Notes under the pieces: model-generated
What the model saw: the letters and a program-made list of their open reading frames with translations, nothing else
Told to the model about the DNA's origin: nothing
Databases searched by the model: none
Assembly: GCA_030428695.1 (NCBI GenBank)
Contig: JAUIEM010000278.1
Span: forward strand, 1-13,476
Direction: 5' to 3'
Source: a bacterium
GTDB taxonomy: Bacteria > Planctomycetota > J058 > JAJDCP01
DNA length: 13,476 nt
Translations under genes and position numbers: made by a program
Shown: piece after piece, positions 1 to 6,336 of the stretch
Layout: every line of letters starts with the position of its first letter
How positions within the stretch are numbered: position 1 is the stretch's first letter

Positions 1-1
1 C

Positions 2-1537
2 TCGCTGCACGCCGCGCTCTTCGCCAGCGGGCGGCCGGTGCTGCTGTGCCCGCCGGAGGGGCCGCCGCCGGCGCTCGGCAGCCGCATCGCCATCGCCTGG
101 AACGGCACCGCGCTCGCCAGCCGCGCGGTGGCGCTGTCGCTCTGGCGCCGCCGCCCGCGCCCCGCCGAGCCCGACCCCCCCCTCGTGCTGCGCACCCCCC
201 CGCCCCTCGCCTGCTCCGGCGCCGAGGACACGGACCCCGCGCTGGCGGCCCGCGCCGAGGAGCTGATCCTGCACCTCGAGGAGCTCGCCGGCTACCCGCC
301 CGGCTTCGTCGACAACCGTGACCCCCAGCGGTTGTATCGGCTCGCCCCCCTGCTCGGCTGGGAGGCTCCACGGCTGGCGCGGGAGACCGCGCGTTTCCTC
401 GGGCTCGACTTCCTCGACGAGATCGCCGAGGACCGCGTCGACTTCCGCTACCTGCCGCCCGCCCTGTCCGAGCTCCAGCGCTGCGTCCCGCTCGACGAGG
501 GAGCGCGGCGCCGCCTGGTCGTCGCCAACCCCTTCGATTCCTCCCTGGCCGGCTTCGTCGCGGCCCACGGTCTCGACCTCGCGGTCGCGGCGCCCAGGAC
601 CATCCGCGCCTACCTCGAGCGGCCCCTCTACGACACCCCGACGCTGCCGGGCGAGGCCGCGGGCGTGCCCGCGCCCCTCGACGAGCCTGAGCACATCACG
701 CTGCCCGGCCTGCGCATCGAGAAGAAGCTCGGCGCGGGCGCGAGCGCGATCGTCTTCCAAGCGGTGCAGGAGCTGCTCGGACGCTCCGTCGCCCTCAAGG
801 TGCTGCCACGCAACGCGAGCACCTCGAGCCATCGTCAGCGTTTCCGGCGCGAAGCCAAGGTCCTGGCCGGCCTCGACCACCCGGCGATCATCCGCATCCA
901 CGACACCTTCGACTGGCAGGGCCACCTGTGCAACGTGATGGAGTTCGCGAGCGGCGGCAGCCTCCGCGCGCTGCTCGACCGGCATCCGCTGCTGCCCGAG
1001 CCGGTCGTCGCCTTCATCGCAGCCCGCGCCGCCGACGGCCTGTGCTGCGCCGCGCGGCGGGGCATCGTCCACCGCGACGTCAAGCCGGGGAACCTGCTCC
1101 TGCTCGACGACGGCACCCCGAAGATCGGCGACTTCGGCCTGAGCATCCGTCAGGACCGCGAGGAAGACCGCCTGACCCGCGCCGGCTATGTGCTCGGCAC
1201 GCCGGCCTATATGGCGCCGGAGTACTGGCTGGACGGTATCGCGGACCACCGCTCGGACCTGTACTCCCTCGGCTGCACGATGTTCGAGATGCTGACGGGA
1301 GAGCAACCCTTCGCAGGGAGCAGCCCTGGCGAGCTGATGATCCAGCACGTCAGCGCTCCCGCGCCGGACATGCGCGCCCTGCAGCCCACGCTCTCCGCCT
1401 CGATCTGCGCGACGGTCGCCGCCCTCCTGCGCAAAGAGCCCGCCGCGCGACCTGTCGACGGCGCCGCTCTGGCCGCGGCGCTCGCCCCCCTCGTCGAAGG
1501 CGCCGGGCCGGACGACATCCGCGAGCTCTTGCGATGA
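2..1537 (+). CDS. Soluble Ser/Thr protein kinase with N-terminal USP-like and MshEN-like segments (5' partial)
   Basis: This is a Hanks-type kinase expected to phosphorylate Ser/Thr on cytoplasmic partners. Counting residues from the GTG at 38, the kinase domain spans about 219-490: Gly-rich loop GAGASAIV, catalytic Lys254, HRD Asp347, DFG Asp365 and the APE Glu395 are all present, so it should be active. No membrane segment is visible. Residues 116-199 (LGLDF...RLVVANPFD...LERPLYD) look like the globular half of an MshEN/GspE N-terminal domain. The frame stays open to base 2 and reads LFASGRPVLLCPP...IAIAWNGT, which resembles universal stress proteins. GTG38 sits inside that motif without a Shine-Dalgarno, so the true start is probably upstream of the window. 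The stop TGA overlaps the ATG of the histidine kinase (ATGA). The Pro/Arg-rich stretch after the USP-like part could be a linker or a decayed second USP half. Confidence 0.85.
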   Translation, partial: SLHAALFASGRPVLLCPPEGPPPALGSRIAIAWNGTALASRAVALSLWRRRPRPAEPDPPLVLRTPPPLACSGAEDTDPALAARAEELILHLEELAGYPPGFVDNRDPQRLYRLAPLLGWEAPRLARETARFLGLDFLDEIAEDRVDFRYLPPALSELQRCVPLDEGARRRLVVANPFDSSLAGFVAAHGLDLAVAAPRTIRAYLERPLYDTPTLPGEAAGVPAPLDEPEHITLPGLRIEKKLGAGASAIVFQAVQELLGRSVALKVLPRNASTSSHRQRFRREAKVLAGLDHPAIIRIHDTFDWQGHLCNVMEFASGGSLRALLDRHPLLPEPVVAFIAARAADGLCCAARRGIVHRDVKPGNLLLLDDGTPKIGDFGLSIRQDREEDRLTRAGYVLGTPAYMAPEYWLDGIADHRSDLYSLGCTMFEMLTGEQPFAGSSPGELMIQHVSAPAPDMRALQPTLSASICATVAALLRKEPAARPVDGAALAAALAPLVEGAGPDDIRELLR

Positions 1538-3078
1538 CCATGCGCAACACCGAGAGCAGCTTCTCGAGCCAGCTGCGGATCGCGGTCATCGAGGACAACC
1601 CCGCCGACGCCTTCCTGCTCAAGAAGCGCCTGCGGCAGGCCGGCTTCAACGGCCCCCTGCACCTGTTCGGCGCGATCGCCGAGTTCCCGACCGAAGCGAA
1701 CCCCGAGGTGCTGCTGCTCGACCTCGAGCTGCCGGATGCGAGCGGGATCGAGGGCGTGCACCGCATCCGCTCGACCCACCCGCGGCTGCCGATCGTCGTG
1801 CTGACCGGCACGGACGACTTCGCGGTCTCGCGCGCCTGTGTCGAGTCCGGCGCCCAGGACTTCCTCAACAAGGACCGGGTCGACATGCAGAGCCTGCGCC
1901 GCTCCCTGCTGTACGCGGTCTCGCGCGAACGCGAGGCCGAGGTCGGGCGGCTCAACCTGCGCCTGCGCAACACCGAGCAGCTCCGCAAGCTCGCGCGCTG
2001 CTCGGTCGCGATCGCCGGTGTGGAGAGCGTGACCGCGCTGCTGACCATGGTCGCGCGGGCCGCGCGGGACCTCTTCGACGGCGCCGCGGCCAGCGCCCAC
2101 ATCGACGATCAGCACAGCGTCGACCCCGCCGCCACCCGGCTGGACGCCCTGCCCGCCGCGCGCGCGCGGCTGCGCACCGCGAGCAGCTCCACCGAGCAGC
2201 TCGGGAAGGAGGACGGCGGCGAGCCTCGCCACTGGGTCGGCGCCCGCCTTGCCGGCGAGGCCGGAGCGCTGCTGGTGTTCCGCGCGGGGAGCGGGTTCGG
2301 GGTCGACGATCAGGCGATGCTCGAGCAGCTCGCCGAGCTGGCCTCCGGGCACCTCGAGCTGCTCGCGAGCCACTGCGCCCTGCGCCGGGCACGGGAACGC
2401 CTGACCACCGCCAACCGCGAGCTGCAGGCCCTGGTCTTCGCCGTCTCGCACTCGCTGCTCGCGCCGCTGCGCGCGAGCGAGACCATCGTCGGCTTCCTGC
2501 GCGAGGATCTCGGCCGGGAGCTCGACGGCGAGGTCGGCGAGAACCTCGGCCTCTTGTCGAGCCGCATCGCCCGCATGGAGCGGATGCTCGCCGACCTCCG
2601 CGAGTACGCGGAGCTGCTCGAACGCGCGCCGGGGAGCGGCTGCACGCTGTCGAGCGGGGACCTGCGCGAGAAGCTCGCGGACCGCTGGGCGACGCCGGGC
2701 TGGTCCCTCCGCTGGGCTGCCGACGAGGTCGTGGTCGAGCACGACGCCGACCTCCTGCTGCGGCTGCTCGAGCTGCTGCTCGACAACGCCAGCAAGCACC
2801 GGCGCCCCGACTCCCGTGGAGCCTCCGTCGCGCTGCGCCAGGACGGCCCGTGGCTGCACGTCACCGTCGCCGACGACGGCAAGGGCATCGCGCCGCGCTA
2901 CCAGGAGCGCGTCTTCGCGCTCTTCGAGACGCTGCAGTCCCGCGACGAGACCGAGGGCAGCGGCATGGGGCTCGCGCTGGCGAAGAAGATCGTCGAGCGC
3001 GTCGGCGGCCAGCTGACCCTGCGCTCCGACGGCGCGAGCGGCACGACGGTCACCGTGCGCTGGCCGCTCACGGACTGA
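1534..3078 (+). CDS. Hybrid REC-GAF-HisKA-HATPase sensor histidine kinase
   Basis: This 514-aa soluble signalling protein has no transmembrane segment. Residues about 15-130 form a receiver domain: acidic pair E20/D21, phosphoacceptor D63 in LLLDLELPD, T91 and K113. Residues about 150-275 look like a GAF sensor domain, followed by a short helical linker. The H-box has His306 in VSHSLLAPLR. The HATPase_c domain has the N-box Asn418 (LLDNASKH), DDGKGIAP, an F-box-like VFALFETL and the G2 box GSGMGLALAKK. The H-box resembles the phytochrome-type VSHDLRAPLR class, but the acidic residue after His is Ser. ATG1534 is chosen because it overlaps the upstream kinase stop as ATGA and lies directly ahead of the REC domain; ATG1540 is an alternative. 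An N-terminal receiver implies phosphate input from another kinase or internal phosphotransfer (inference). The 3' end overlaps the convergent gene by 11 bp. Confidence 0.9.
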   Translation: MTMRNTESSFSSQLRIAVIEDNPADAFLLKKRLRQAGFNGPLHLFGAIAEFPTEANPEVLLLDLELPDASGIEGVHRIRSTHPRLPIVVLTGTDDFAVSRACVESGAQDFLNKDRVDMQSLRRSLLYAVSREREAEVGRLNLRLRNTEQLRKLARCSVAIAGVESVTALLTMVARAARDLFDGAAASAHIDDQHSVDPAATRLDALPAARARLRTASSSTEQLGKEDGGEPRHWVGARLAGEAGALLVFRAGSGFGVDDQAMLEQLAELASGHLELLASHCALRRARERLTTANRELQALVFAVSHSLLAPLRASETIVGFLREDLGRELDGEVGENLGLLSSRIARMERMLADLREYAELLERAPGSGCTLSSGDLREKLADRWATPGWSLRWAADEVVVEHDADLLLRLLELLLDNASKHRRPDSRGASVALRQDGPWLHVTVADDGKGIAPRYQERVFALFETLQSRDETEGSGMGLALAKKIVERVGGQLTLRSDGASGTTVTVRWPLTD

Positions 3079-3682
3079 GCCCCTTCGCTCCCCCGGGCCG
3101 CTCGAGCCCGGCGACGAAGCGCGCGACGAGCGGCGCCCAGGCCTCGAGCCGGGCGGCGAGCTGACGGTAGCGCGCGGCGTCGACGCCCAGGCCCGCCAAC
3201 CACGAGTCGAAGTAGGCACGCAGCTGCCCGCTCCGCCCCTCCGCCGTGTCGACGTGGGCGAGGAAGTCCTTCGTGTTCTGCACCTTGTCCGCGACCAGCA
3301 TCGCCTCGACCTGCGGCAGCGGGCCGCGGGGAACCTCCACCGGCGCGCGCAGCGGGTGCCGGGAGGTGTAGGCGTTCGCCAGCGCCCTGTACTCCATGCA
3401 CCAGACCACGATCCGCGGCTCCAGGCCGGCCAGCGGACCGGCCTCGAAGTCGAGGGCGGCGAGGGAGGCGTCGTCCTGGAAGAGCGGATGCAGGCAGAAG
3501 GCGACGACCGTGTCGTGGTCCGCCCCCAGCGCCTGGCCGAGGAGCAGCGCCCCCTCGACGACGTGGTGCAGGTAGGGCAGCCCCGAGCGGCGCGCCCTCC
3601 TGCCCGCGTAGGCCCGCACGATCGCGGGGAAGCGGGGATCGGCCGCCAGCGCGGCGAGCTGGGCTTGCGCTCCGGCGGACAC
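3068..3682 (-). CDS. MESH1/RelA-type HD-fold protein with altered HD motif
   Basis: This 204-aa cytoplasmic protein resembles the (p)ppGpp-hydrolase HD fold. Residues 34-41 read GLPYLHHV, matching the first metal-binding His region (G-PY-H). LGADHDTVVAFCLHPLFQDD (52-71) matches the usual G...D.V.AALLHDxxED block, and VADKVQNTKDF (130-140) matches the LADKLYN region carrying the last metal-ligand Asp (D132). The central His-Asp pair is His65-Pro66, so one canonical ligand is missing, and Glu-Asp is Gln-Asp. It may be a non-catalytic sensor or have different chemistry; the family call is from motif order only. The start is the GTG at 3682, exactly 5 nt after GGGAGG; a GTG at 3688 overlaps that site and is less likely. 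It is the last gene of a three-gene operon, 19 bp after the TPR gene, and its end overlaps the convergent histidine kinase. Confidence 0.8.
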   Translation of the reverse strand: MSAGAQAQLAALAADPRFPAIVRAYAGRRARRSGLPYLHHVVEGALLLGQALGADHDTVVAFCLHPLFQDDASLAALDFEAGPLAGLEPRIVVWCMEYRALANAYTSRHPLRAPVEVPRGPLPQVEAMLVADKVQNTKDFLAHVDTAEGRSGQLRAYFDSWLAGLGVDAARYRQLAARLEAWAPLVARFVAGLERPGGAKGLSP

Positions 3683-3687
3683 GCACA

Positions 3688-3693
3688 CCTCCC
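3688..3693 (-). promoter_or_regulatory. Shine-Dalgarno for the HD-fold gene
   Basis: GGGAGG on the - strand, 5 nt before GTG3682. It decides the start, because the in-frame GTG at 3688 lies within the site itself. Confidence 0.7.
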
Positions 3694-3701
3694 GGCCGGG
3701 C

Positions 3702-4109
3702 TCAGCCCGGAAGCACCTTCGCCCGCTGCCGCCGCGCCTGCTCCTCCAGGCTGCGCAGCGCCGCCGGCGCGACCTGCGGATGGGGCCCGAAGCAGCGCTC
3801 GAACGCGGCGAGCAGCGTGCGGGCGAGACCGAAGCGGCGCATCTCCAGACACGCGAGCACCGCGCAGCCCAACGCCTGGCCGCGGCTGCCCGGCTCGCCG
3901 TCGAGCGCCCGCAGGAAGGCCCGCAGGGCGGCGTCGGCGCGGCCGCCATGCAGGCGCGCCAGGCCGAGGTTCTCGTAGAGCGGCGCGAGCTGGCGGCTGT
4001 CCGCCGGCAGGAGCGCGATCGCGGCGAGGTAGGCTTCCTCCGCCTCCCGCCACGCGGCCCGGCCGTAGGCCTCGTTGCCCCGCGCGGTCAGCTCGACGGC
4101 ATCATGCAT
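3702..4109 (-). CDS. Small TPR-repeat protein
   Basis: This 135-aa protein has no signal peptide or membrane segment. It is almost entirely helical with tetratricopeptide-like pairs: GNEAYGRAAWREAEEAYLAA (11-30), then YENLGLARLHGGRADAALRA, then a third pair around LACLEMRRFGLARTLL. TPRs normally mediate protein-protein binding, so it may be a scaffold or adaptor linking its operon partners; this is inferred from context. Its ATG at 4109 overlaps the end of the upstream methyltransferase gene by 8 nt (ATGCATGA), implying translational coupling, and 19 bp separate its stop from the HD-fold gene. The C-terminus is short and basic. No enzymatic motif is seen. Confidence 0.85.
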   Translation of the reverse strand: MHDAVELTARGNEAYGRAAWREAEEAYLAAIALLPADSRQLAPLYENLGLARLHGGRADAALRAFLRALDGEPGSRGQALGCAVLACLEMRRFGLARTLLAAFERCFGPHPQVAPAALRSLEEQARRQRAKVLPG

Positions 4110-5052
4110 CGGCGCCTCCGAGCCGCTGCCGCGAGCTGTGGCGGAACGGGATGTCCCCTGCCGCCCGTCGCACCCGCCCGCTCCAGTGCCACACCGGGTC
4201 CCCCTCCCCCTCGAGGTACAGGCGCAGCTCGATCCCGTCCCCCGGCGCGACCGAGCACGGCGCGAGCGGGAACAGGTACTGGCCCCAGTGGGTCTCGCTG
4301 CCCGGGGCGGTCGCGAGCCGCACCCCCGGCGCGAGCTCGGCCTCGAACCAGCCGGCCAGCCCCTGCAGCCGGCCACCGCGGGAGAACGTGAAGCCCAGGC
4401 TGGCATCGAACACGGGCGGGCGACCGAGATCGGCGACCTCGAGCTCGGTGTACAGCGCGGGCTCGGAGGCCGGCGCCGCGCTGCCGAGCTGGGCGAAGTA
4501 GCAGGTCTGGAGCGCGTGGGGCAGGCCGGGGGAGAGGTCGAGCCCGAGCAGCCGCTCCGAGAAGAGGTCGACGGCGCGCAGGTAGAGATCGGCGACCGGC
4601 GCGAGAAACAGCCGCAGCCGCCCCGGGCAGCAGCGCCCCTCCGGCCGGAGCCAGGCGAGGGCGGCGGCCACGGCCGGCAACATGCCGTCGTCGACGAGAA
4701 AGCGCCCCATGAAGTCGGAGACGAGCAGGTCGACCGGCTCGACGACCGGCATCGTGAGGATGTCCCGACGGTGCAGCGTGACCTGCCCGGTGAGGCCGTT
4801 GGCCGCGATCAGCTCCGCGGCGAGGCCGGCGATCGGCATCGACTCGACCGCGTGCACCCGCGCCCCGAGGCGCGCCGCGAGCATCGCGAGCAGCCCGCTG
4901 CCGGCGCCGAGGTCGAGCACCGTCATGCCCGGCCGTACCAGCCGCCGCAGGGCGCGCTCGTAGGCGGTGACGCGCTGGGCGTCGTCGAGCAATCGACGGT
5001 GGTACTCCAGGCCGGTATCATGCCCCCGGGCGAGGGTCGGAAGCTCGGACAC
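4102..5052 (-). CDS. PRMT-like SAM-dependent methyltransferase
   Basis: This 316-aa protein resembles protein arginine N-methyltransferases. The substrate/SAM-cap region H18..LLDD..R27...Y31 corresponds to the PRMT H-x-ML-x-D-x-x-R-x-x-x-Y pattern. Motif I is VLDLGAGSGLLA (45-56) and the acidic ribose-binding end is AVE70. SDFMGRFLVDDGML (112-125) aligns with the PRMT double-E loop, with Asp113 and Asp122 in place of both catalytic Glu. SETHWGQYLFPL contains the THW loop (T254-H255-W256), which with the C-terminal beta-rich half argues for PRMT over a generic methyltransferase. The start is GTG5052, 5 nt after GGAGG. The frame is open further upstream, to an in-frame ATG at 5187, but that would run through the divergent promoter region. 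It is first in an operon with the TPR and HD-fold genes. Its substrate is unknown, and the E-to-D changes make arginine methylation uncertain. Confidence 0.85.
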   Translation of the reverse strand: MSELPTLARGHDTGLEYHRRLLDDAQRVTAYERALRRLVRPGMTVLDLGAGSGLLAMLAARLGARVHAVESMPIAGLAAELIAANGLTGQVTLHRRDILTMPVVEPVDLLVSDFMGRFLVDDGMLPAVAAALAWLRPEGRCCPGRLRLFLAPVADLYLRAVDLFSERLLGLDLSPGLPHALQTCYFAQLGSAAPASEPALYTELEVADLGRPPVFDASLGFTFSRGGRLQGLAGWFEAELAPGVRLATAPGSETHWGQYLFPLAPCSVAPGDGIELRLYLEGEGDPVWHWSGRVRRAAGDIPFRHSSRQRLGGADA

Positions 5053-5057
5053 GGCAA

Positions 5058-5062
5058 CCTCC
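5058..5062 (-). promoter_or_regulatory. Shine-Dalgarno for the PRMT-like gene
   Basis: GGAGG on the - strand, 5 nt before GTG5052. It favours the short start over the in-frame ATGs at 5100 and 5187, which lack a comparable site. Confidence 0.7.
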
Positions 5063-5095
5063 AGAGCCCGCTCGATCACCGGGGCCAGGCCCCTG

Positions 5096-5125
5096 AGCAT
5101 AGCCGGGGCCGGCAGACGATGCCAG
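5096..5125 (-). promoter_or_regulatory. Weak candidate sigma70 promoter for the PRMT-like operon
   Basis: On the - strand CTGGCA (5125-5120) and TATGCT (5101-5096) are separated by 18 bp, each matching 4 of 6 consensus bases. Transcription would start about 38 nt before GTG5052. In DNA this GC-rich the match is suggestive only. Confidence 0.25.
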
Positions 5126-5131
5126 CCCGCC

Positions 5132-5153
5132 GCGCGGCCACGAACGGCCGCGC
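5132..5153. repeat. Perfect 8-bp inverted repeat between divergent genes
   Basis: GCGCGGCC, a 6-nt spacer ACGAAC, then GGCCGCGC. The arms are perfect and lie between the PRMT-like gene and the divergent methyltransferase lipoprotein gene, ending 8 nt before the latter's Shine-Dalgarno. It could be an operator for one or both genes or an RNA hairpin in the lipoprotein leader. There is no T-run, so an intrinsic terminator is unlikely. Confidence 0.5.
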
Positions 5154-5161
5154 CACGACGT

Positions 5162-5167
5162 GGGAGG
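5162..5167 (+). promoter_or_regulatory. Shine-Dalgarno for the lipoprotein methyltransferase gene
   Basis: GGGAGG followed by AATGAG and then GTG5174. It decides the start in favour of the GTG, which directly encodes the lipoprotein signal peptide. Confidence 0.65.
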
Positions 5168-5173
5168 AATGAG

Positions 5174-5884
5174 GTGCGCGGGATCAAGAGCGCCTGTCTG
5201 CTGGCGGCCGTCCTTGCCGGCTGCCAGCTCGGAGGGGAGATGGAACACGACGACCACGGCCCGCACGGCGGCCACGACCACGGGCACGCCCATCATCACG
5301 GCGACGGCGCGACGATGGACCACCGCTTCGATGACGCCGAGCGCTGGGCGGCGGTCTTCGAGGACCCCGAGCGGGACGCCTGGCAACGCCCCGAGGATGT
5401 CATCGCCTGGCTGGGCCTCGCCCCGGATGCGCGGATCGCCGACATCGGGGCGGCGACGGGCTACTTCCCGGTACGGTTCGCGAAGGCGGTCCCCGACGGG
5501 GTCGTCTACGGCCTCGACATCGAGCCGAACCTGGTCAACTTCCTCAACCTGCGCGCCTTCCACGAGGGGCTGCCGAACCTGGTCGCGCTCGTGTGCACGC
5601 CGGACGATCCGATGCTGCCCGAGCCCGTCGATGTCGTCTTCGTCTGCAACACCTACCACCACATCGGCGACCGCGTCGCCTACTTCGGCAGCCTGCGCGC
5701 GAAGCTCCGGGACGGAGGCCGGCTGGTCATCGTCGACTTCGCGCCCGGCGACCTGCCGGTCGGCCCCCCCGCCGGGGCCAAGCTGCCCCCGGAGAAGGTG
5801 CGGAGCGAGCTGGAGAGCGCGGGCTTCCGGCAGCTGGAGGAGCGGGAGCTGCCGCACCAGTACTACCTGGTGTTCCGAGAGTGA
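5174..5884 (+). CDS. Predicted lipoprotein with His-rich stretch and SAM-dependent methyltransferase domain
   Basis: This 236-aa protein begins with a lipoprotein signal peptide: basic RGIK, hydrophobic SACLLAAVL, then lipobox L14-A-G-C17. Residues 25-50 hold ten His (HGGHDHGHAHHHG), a likely metal-binding segment. From about 53 a class I methyltransferase fold follows: DPERDAWQRPEDVI, motif I IADIGAATGYF (D90-G96), VVYGLDIEP with the acidic residue, VDVVFVCNTYHHIGD and LVIVDFAP. A membrane-anchored SAM enzyme outside the cytoplasm is unusual because SAM is cytoplasmic, so it may bind a different ligand, receive SAM by export, or face inward. GTG5174 is chosen because GGGAGG ends 6 nt before it and translation gives the signal peptide directly; an ATG at 5170 is out of frame. 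It is divergent from the PRMT-like gene and converges on the small secreted protein gene. Confidence 0.85.
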   Translation: MRGIKSACLLAAVLAGCQLGGEMEHDDHGPHGGHDHGHAHHHGDGATMDHRFDDAERWAAVFEDPERDAWQRPEDVIAWLGLAPDARIADIGAATGYFPVRFAKAVPDGVVYGLDIEPNLVNFLNLRAFHEGLPNLVALVCTPDDPMLPEPVDVVFVCNTYHHIGDRVAYFGSLRAKLRDGGRLVIVDFAPGDLPVGPPAGAKLPPEKVRSELESAGFRQLEERELPHQYYLVFRE

Positions 5885-5923
5885 GCGGAGCGGCGGCGGC
5901 GTCGGCGTGACATCCCCATCGGC

Positions 5924-5946
5924 CCTCGGGATCGGCCTCGGGATCG
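5924..5946. repeat. Short tandem direct repeat in convergent intergenic gap
   Basis: CCTCGGGATCG occurs twice with a 12-bp period (5924-5934 and 5936-5946) in the 97-bp gap between the convergent lipoprotein methyltransferase and secreted-protein genes. No clear terminator with a T-run is visible; a 5-bp CAGGC/GCCTG stem lies nearer the secreted-protein stop. Confidence 0.5.
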
Positions 5947-5981
5947 CGGACAGTCGACGCAGGCCTCCAGAAGCAGCCTGG

Positions 5982-6299
5982 CTAGTCCTGACCGCTCCGC
6001 TTCGGCCAGAAGCGCTGGTCGGCCTCCGACGCCGCGAAGGCCTGCCAGGCCGCGAACTTCGCCGCGAACTGCCCGCCTTTGGTGGTCAGCTCATCGAAGA
6101 CATCGTCGATCGTGCCGTCGCTGTACCCCTCGCGGAAGTAGAAGTCGCCGTACTCGTAGATCGCGCGCACCACGACCTCCGGGCCCCAGCGATCGTCGAG
6201 CAGGTCCTCGATGTCCGCGGCGGCCTCTTCCTGGGTCAGGTTCGGTTCCTGCGCGCAGACCAGGGCGCCGAGCAGGCAGAGCAACGGCAGCAGTCGCAT
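5982..6299 (-). CDS. Small secreted acidic protein of unknown function
   Basis: This 105-aa protein begins with a short signal peptide, MRLLPLLCLLGALVCA, with probable signal peptidase I cleavage near VCA-QEP. The Cys is not in a canonical lipobox. The mature part is about 89 aa and acidic, with an N-terminal run LTQEEAAADIEDLLDD, an aromatic patch YEYGDFYFREGYSDG and a helical C-terminus rich in Ala/Phe/Trp (AAKFAAWQAFAASEADQRFW). No known family is recognised. The start ATG6299 is exactly 5 nt after GGAGG; an upstream in-frame ATG at 6311 overlaps that site. It is the last gene of the transmembrane-kinase operon, 37 bp after the TPR lipoprotein, so it may act outside the cytoplasm with the kinase ectodomain (inference). 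Confidence 0.8.
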   Translation of the reverse strand: MRLLPLLCLLGALVCAQEPNLTQEEAAADIEDLLDDRWGPEVVVRAIYEYGDFYFREGYSDGTIDDVFDELTTKGGQFAAKFAAWQAFAASEADQRFWPKRSGQD

Positions 6300-6304
6300 C
6301 GTCA

Positions 6305-6309
6305 CCTCC
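6305..6309 (-). promoter_or_regulatory. Shine-Dalgarno for the small secreted protein gene
   Basis: GGAGG on the - strand, 5 nt before ATG6299. It selects this ATG over the one at 6311. Confidence 0.65.
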
Positions 6310-6336
6310 ATGTGTGGTGTCTCGTGAGCGGGCGCG

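Noticed and set aside
1207..4053. Very long - strand open frame opposite the kinase/histidine kinase genes (about 948 codons)
   Set aside because: It is Arg/Ala/Gly-rich without domains and spans several real genes on both strands; an artefact of high GC.
5957..5977. CAGGC/GCCTG stem as a terminator of the secreted-protein gene
   Set aside because: The stem is only 5 bp with an 11-nt loop and no T-run on either strand.
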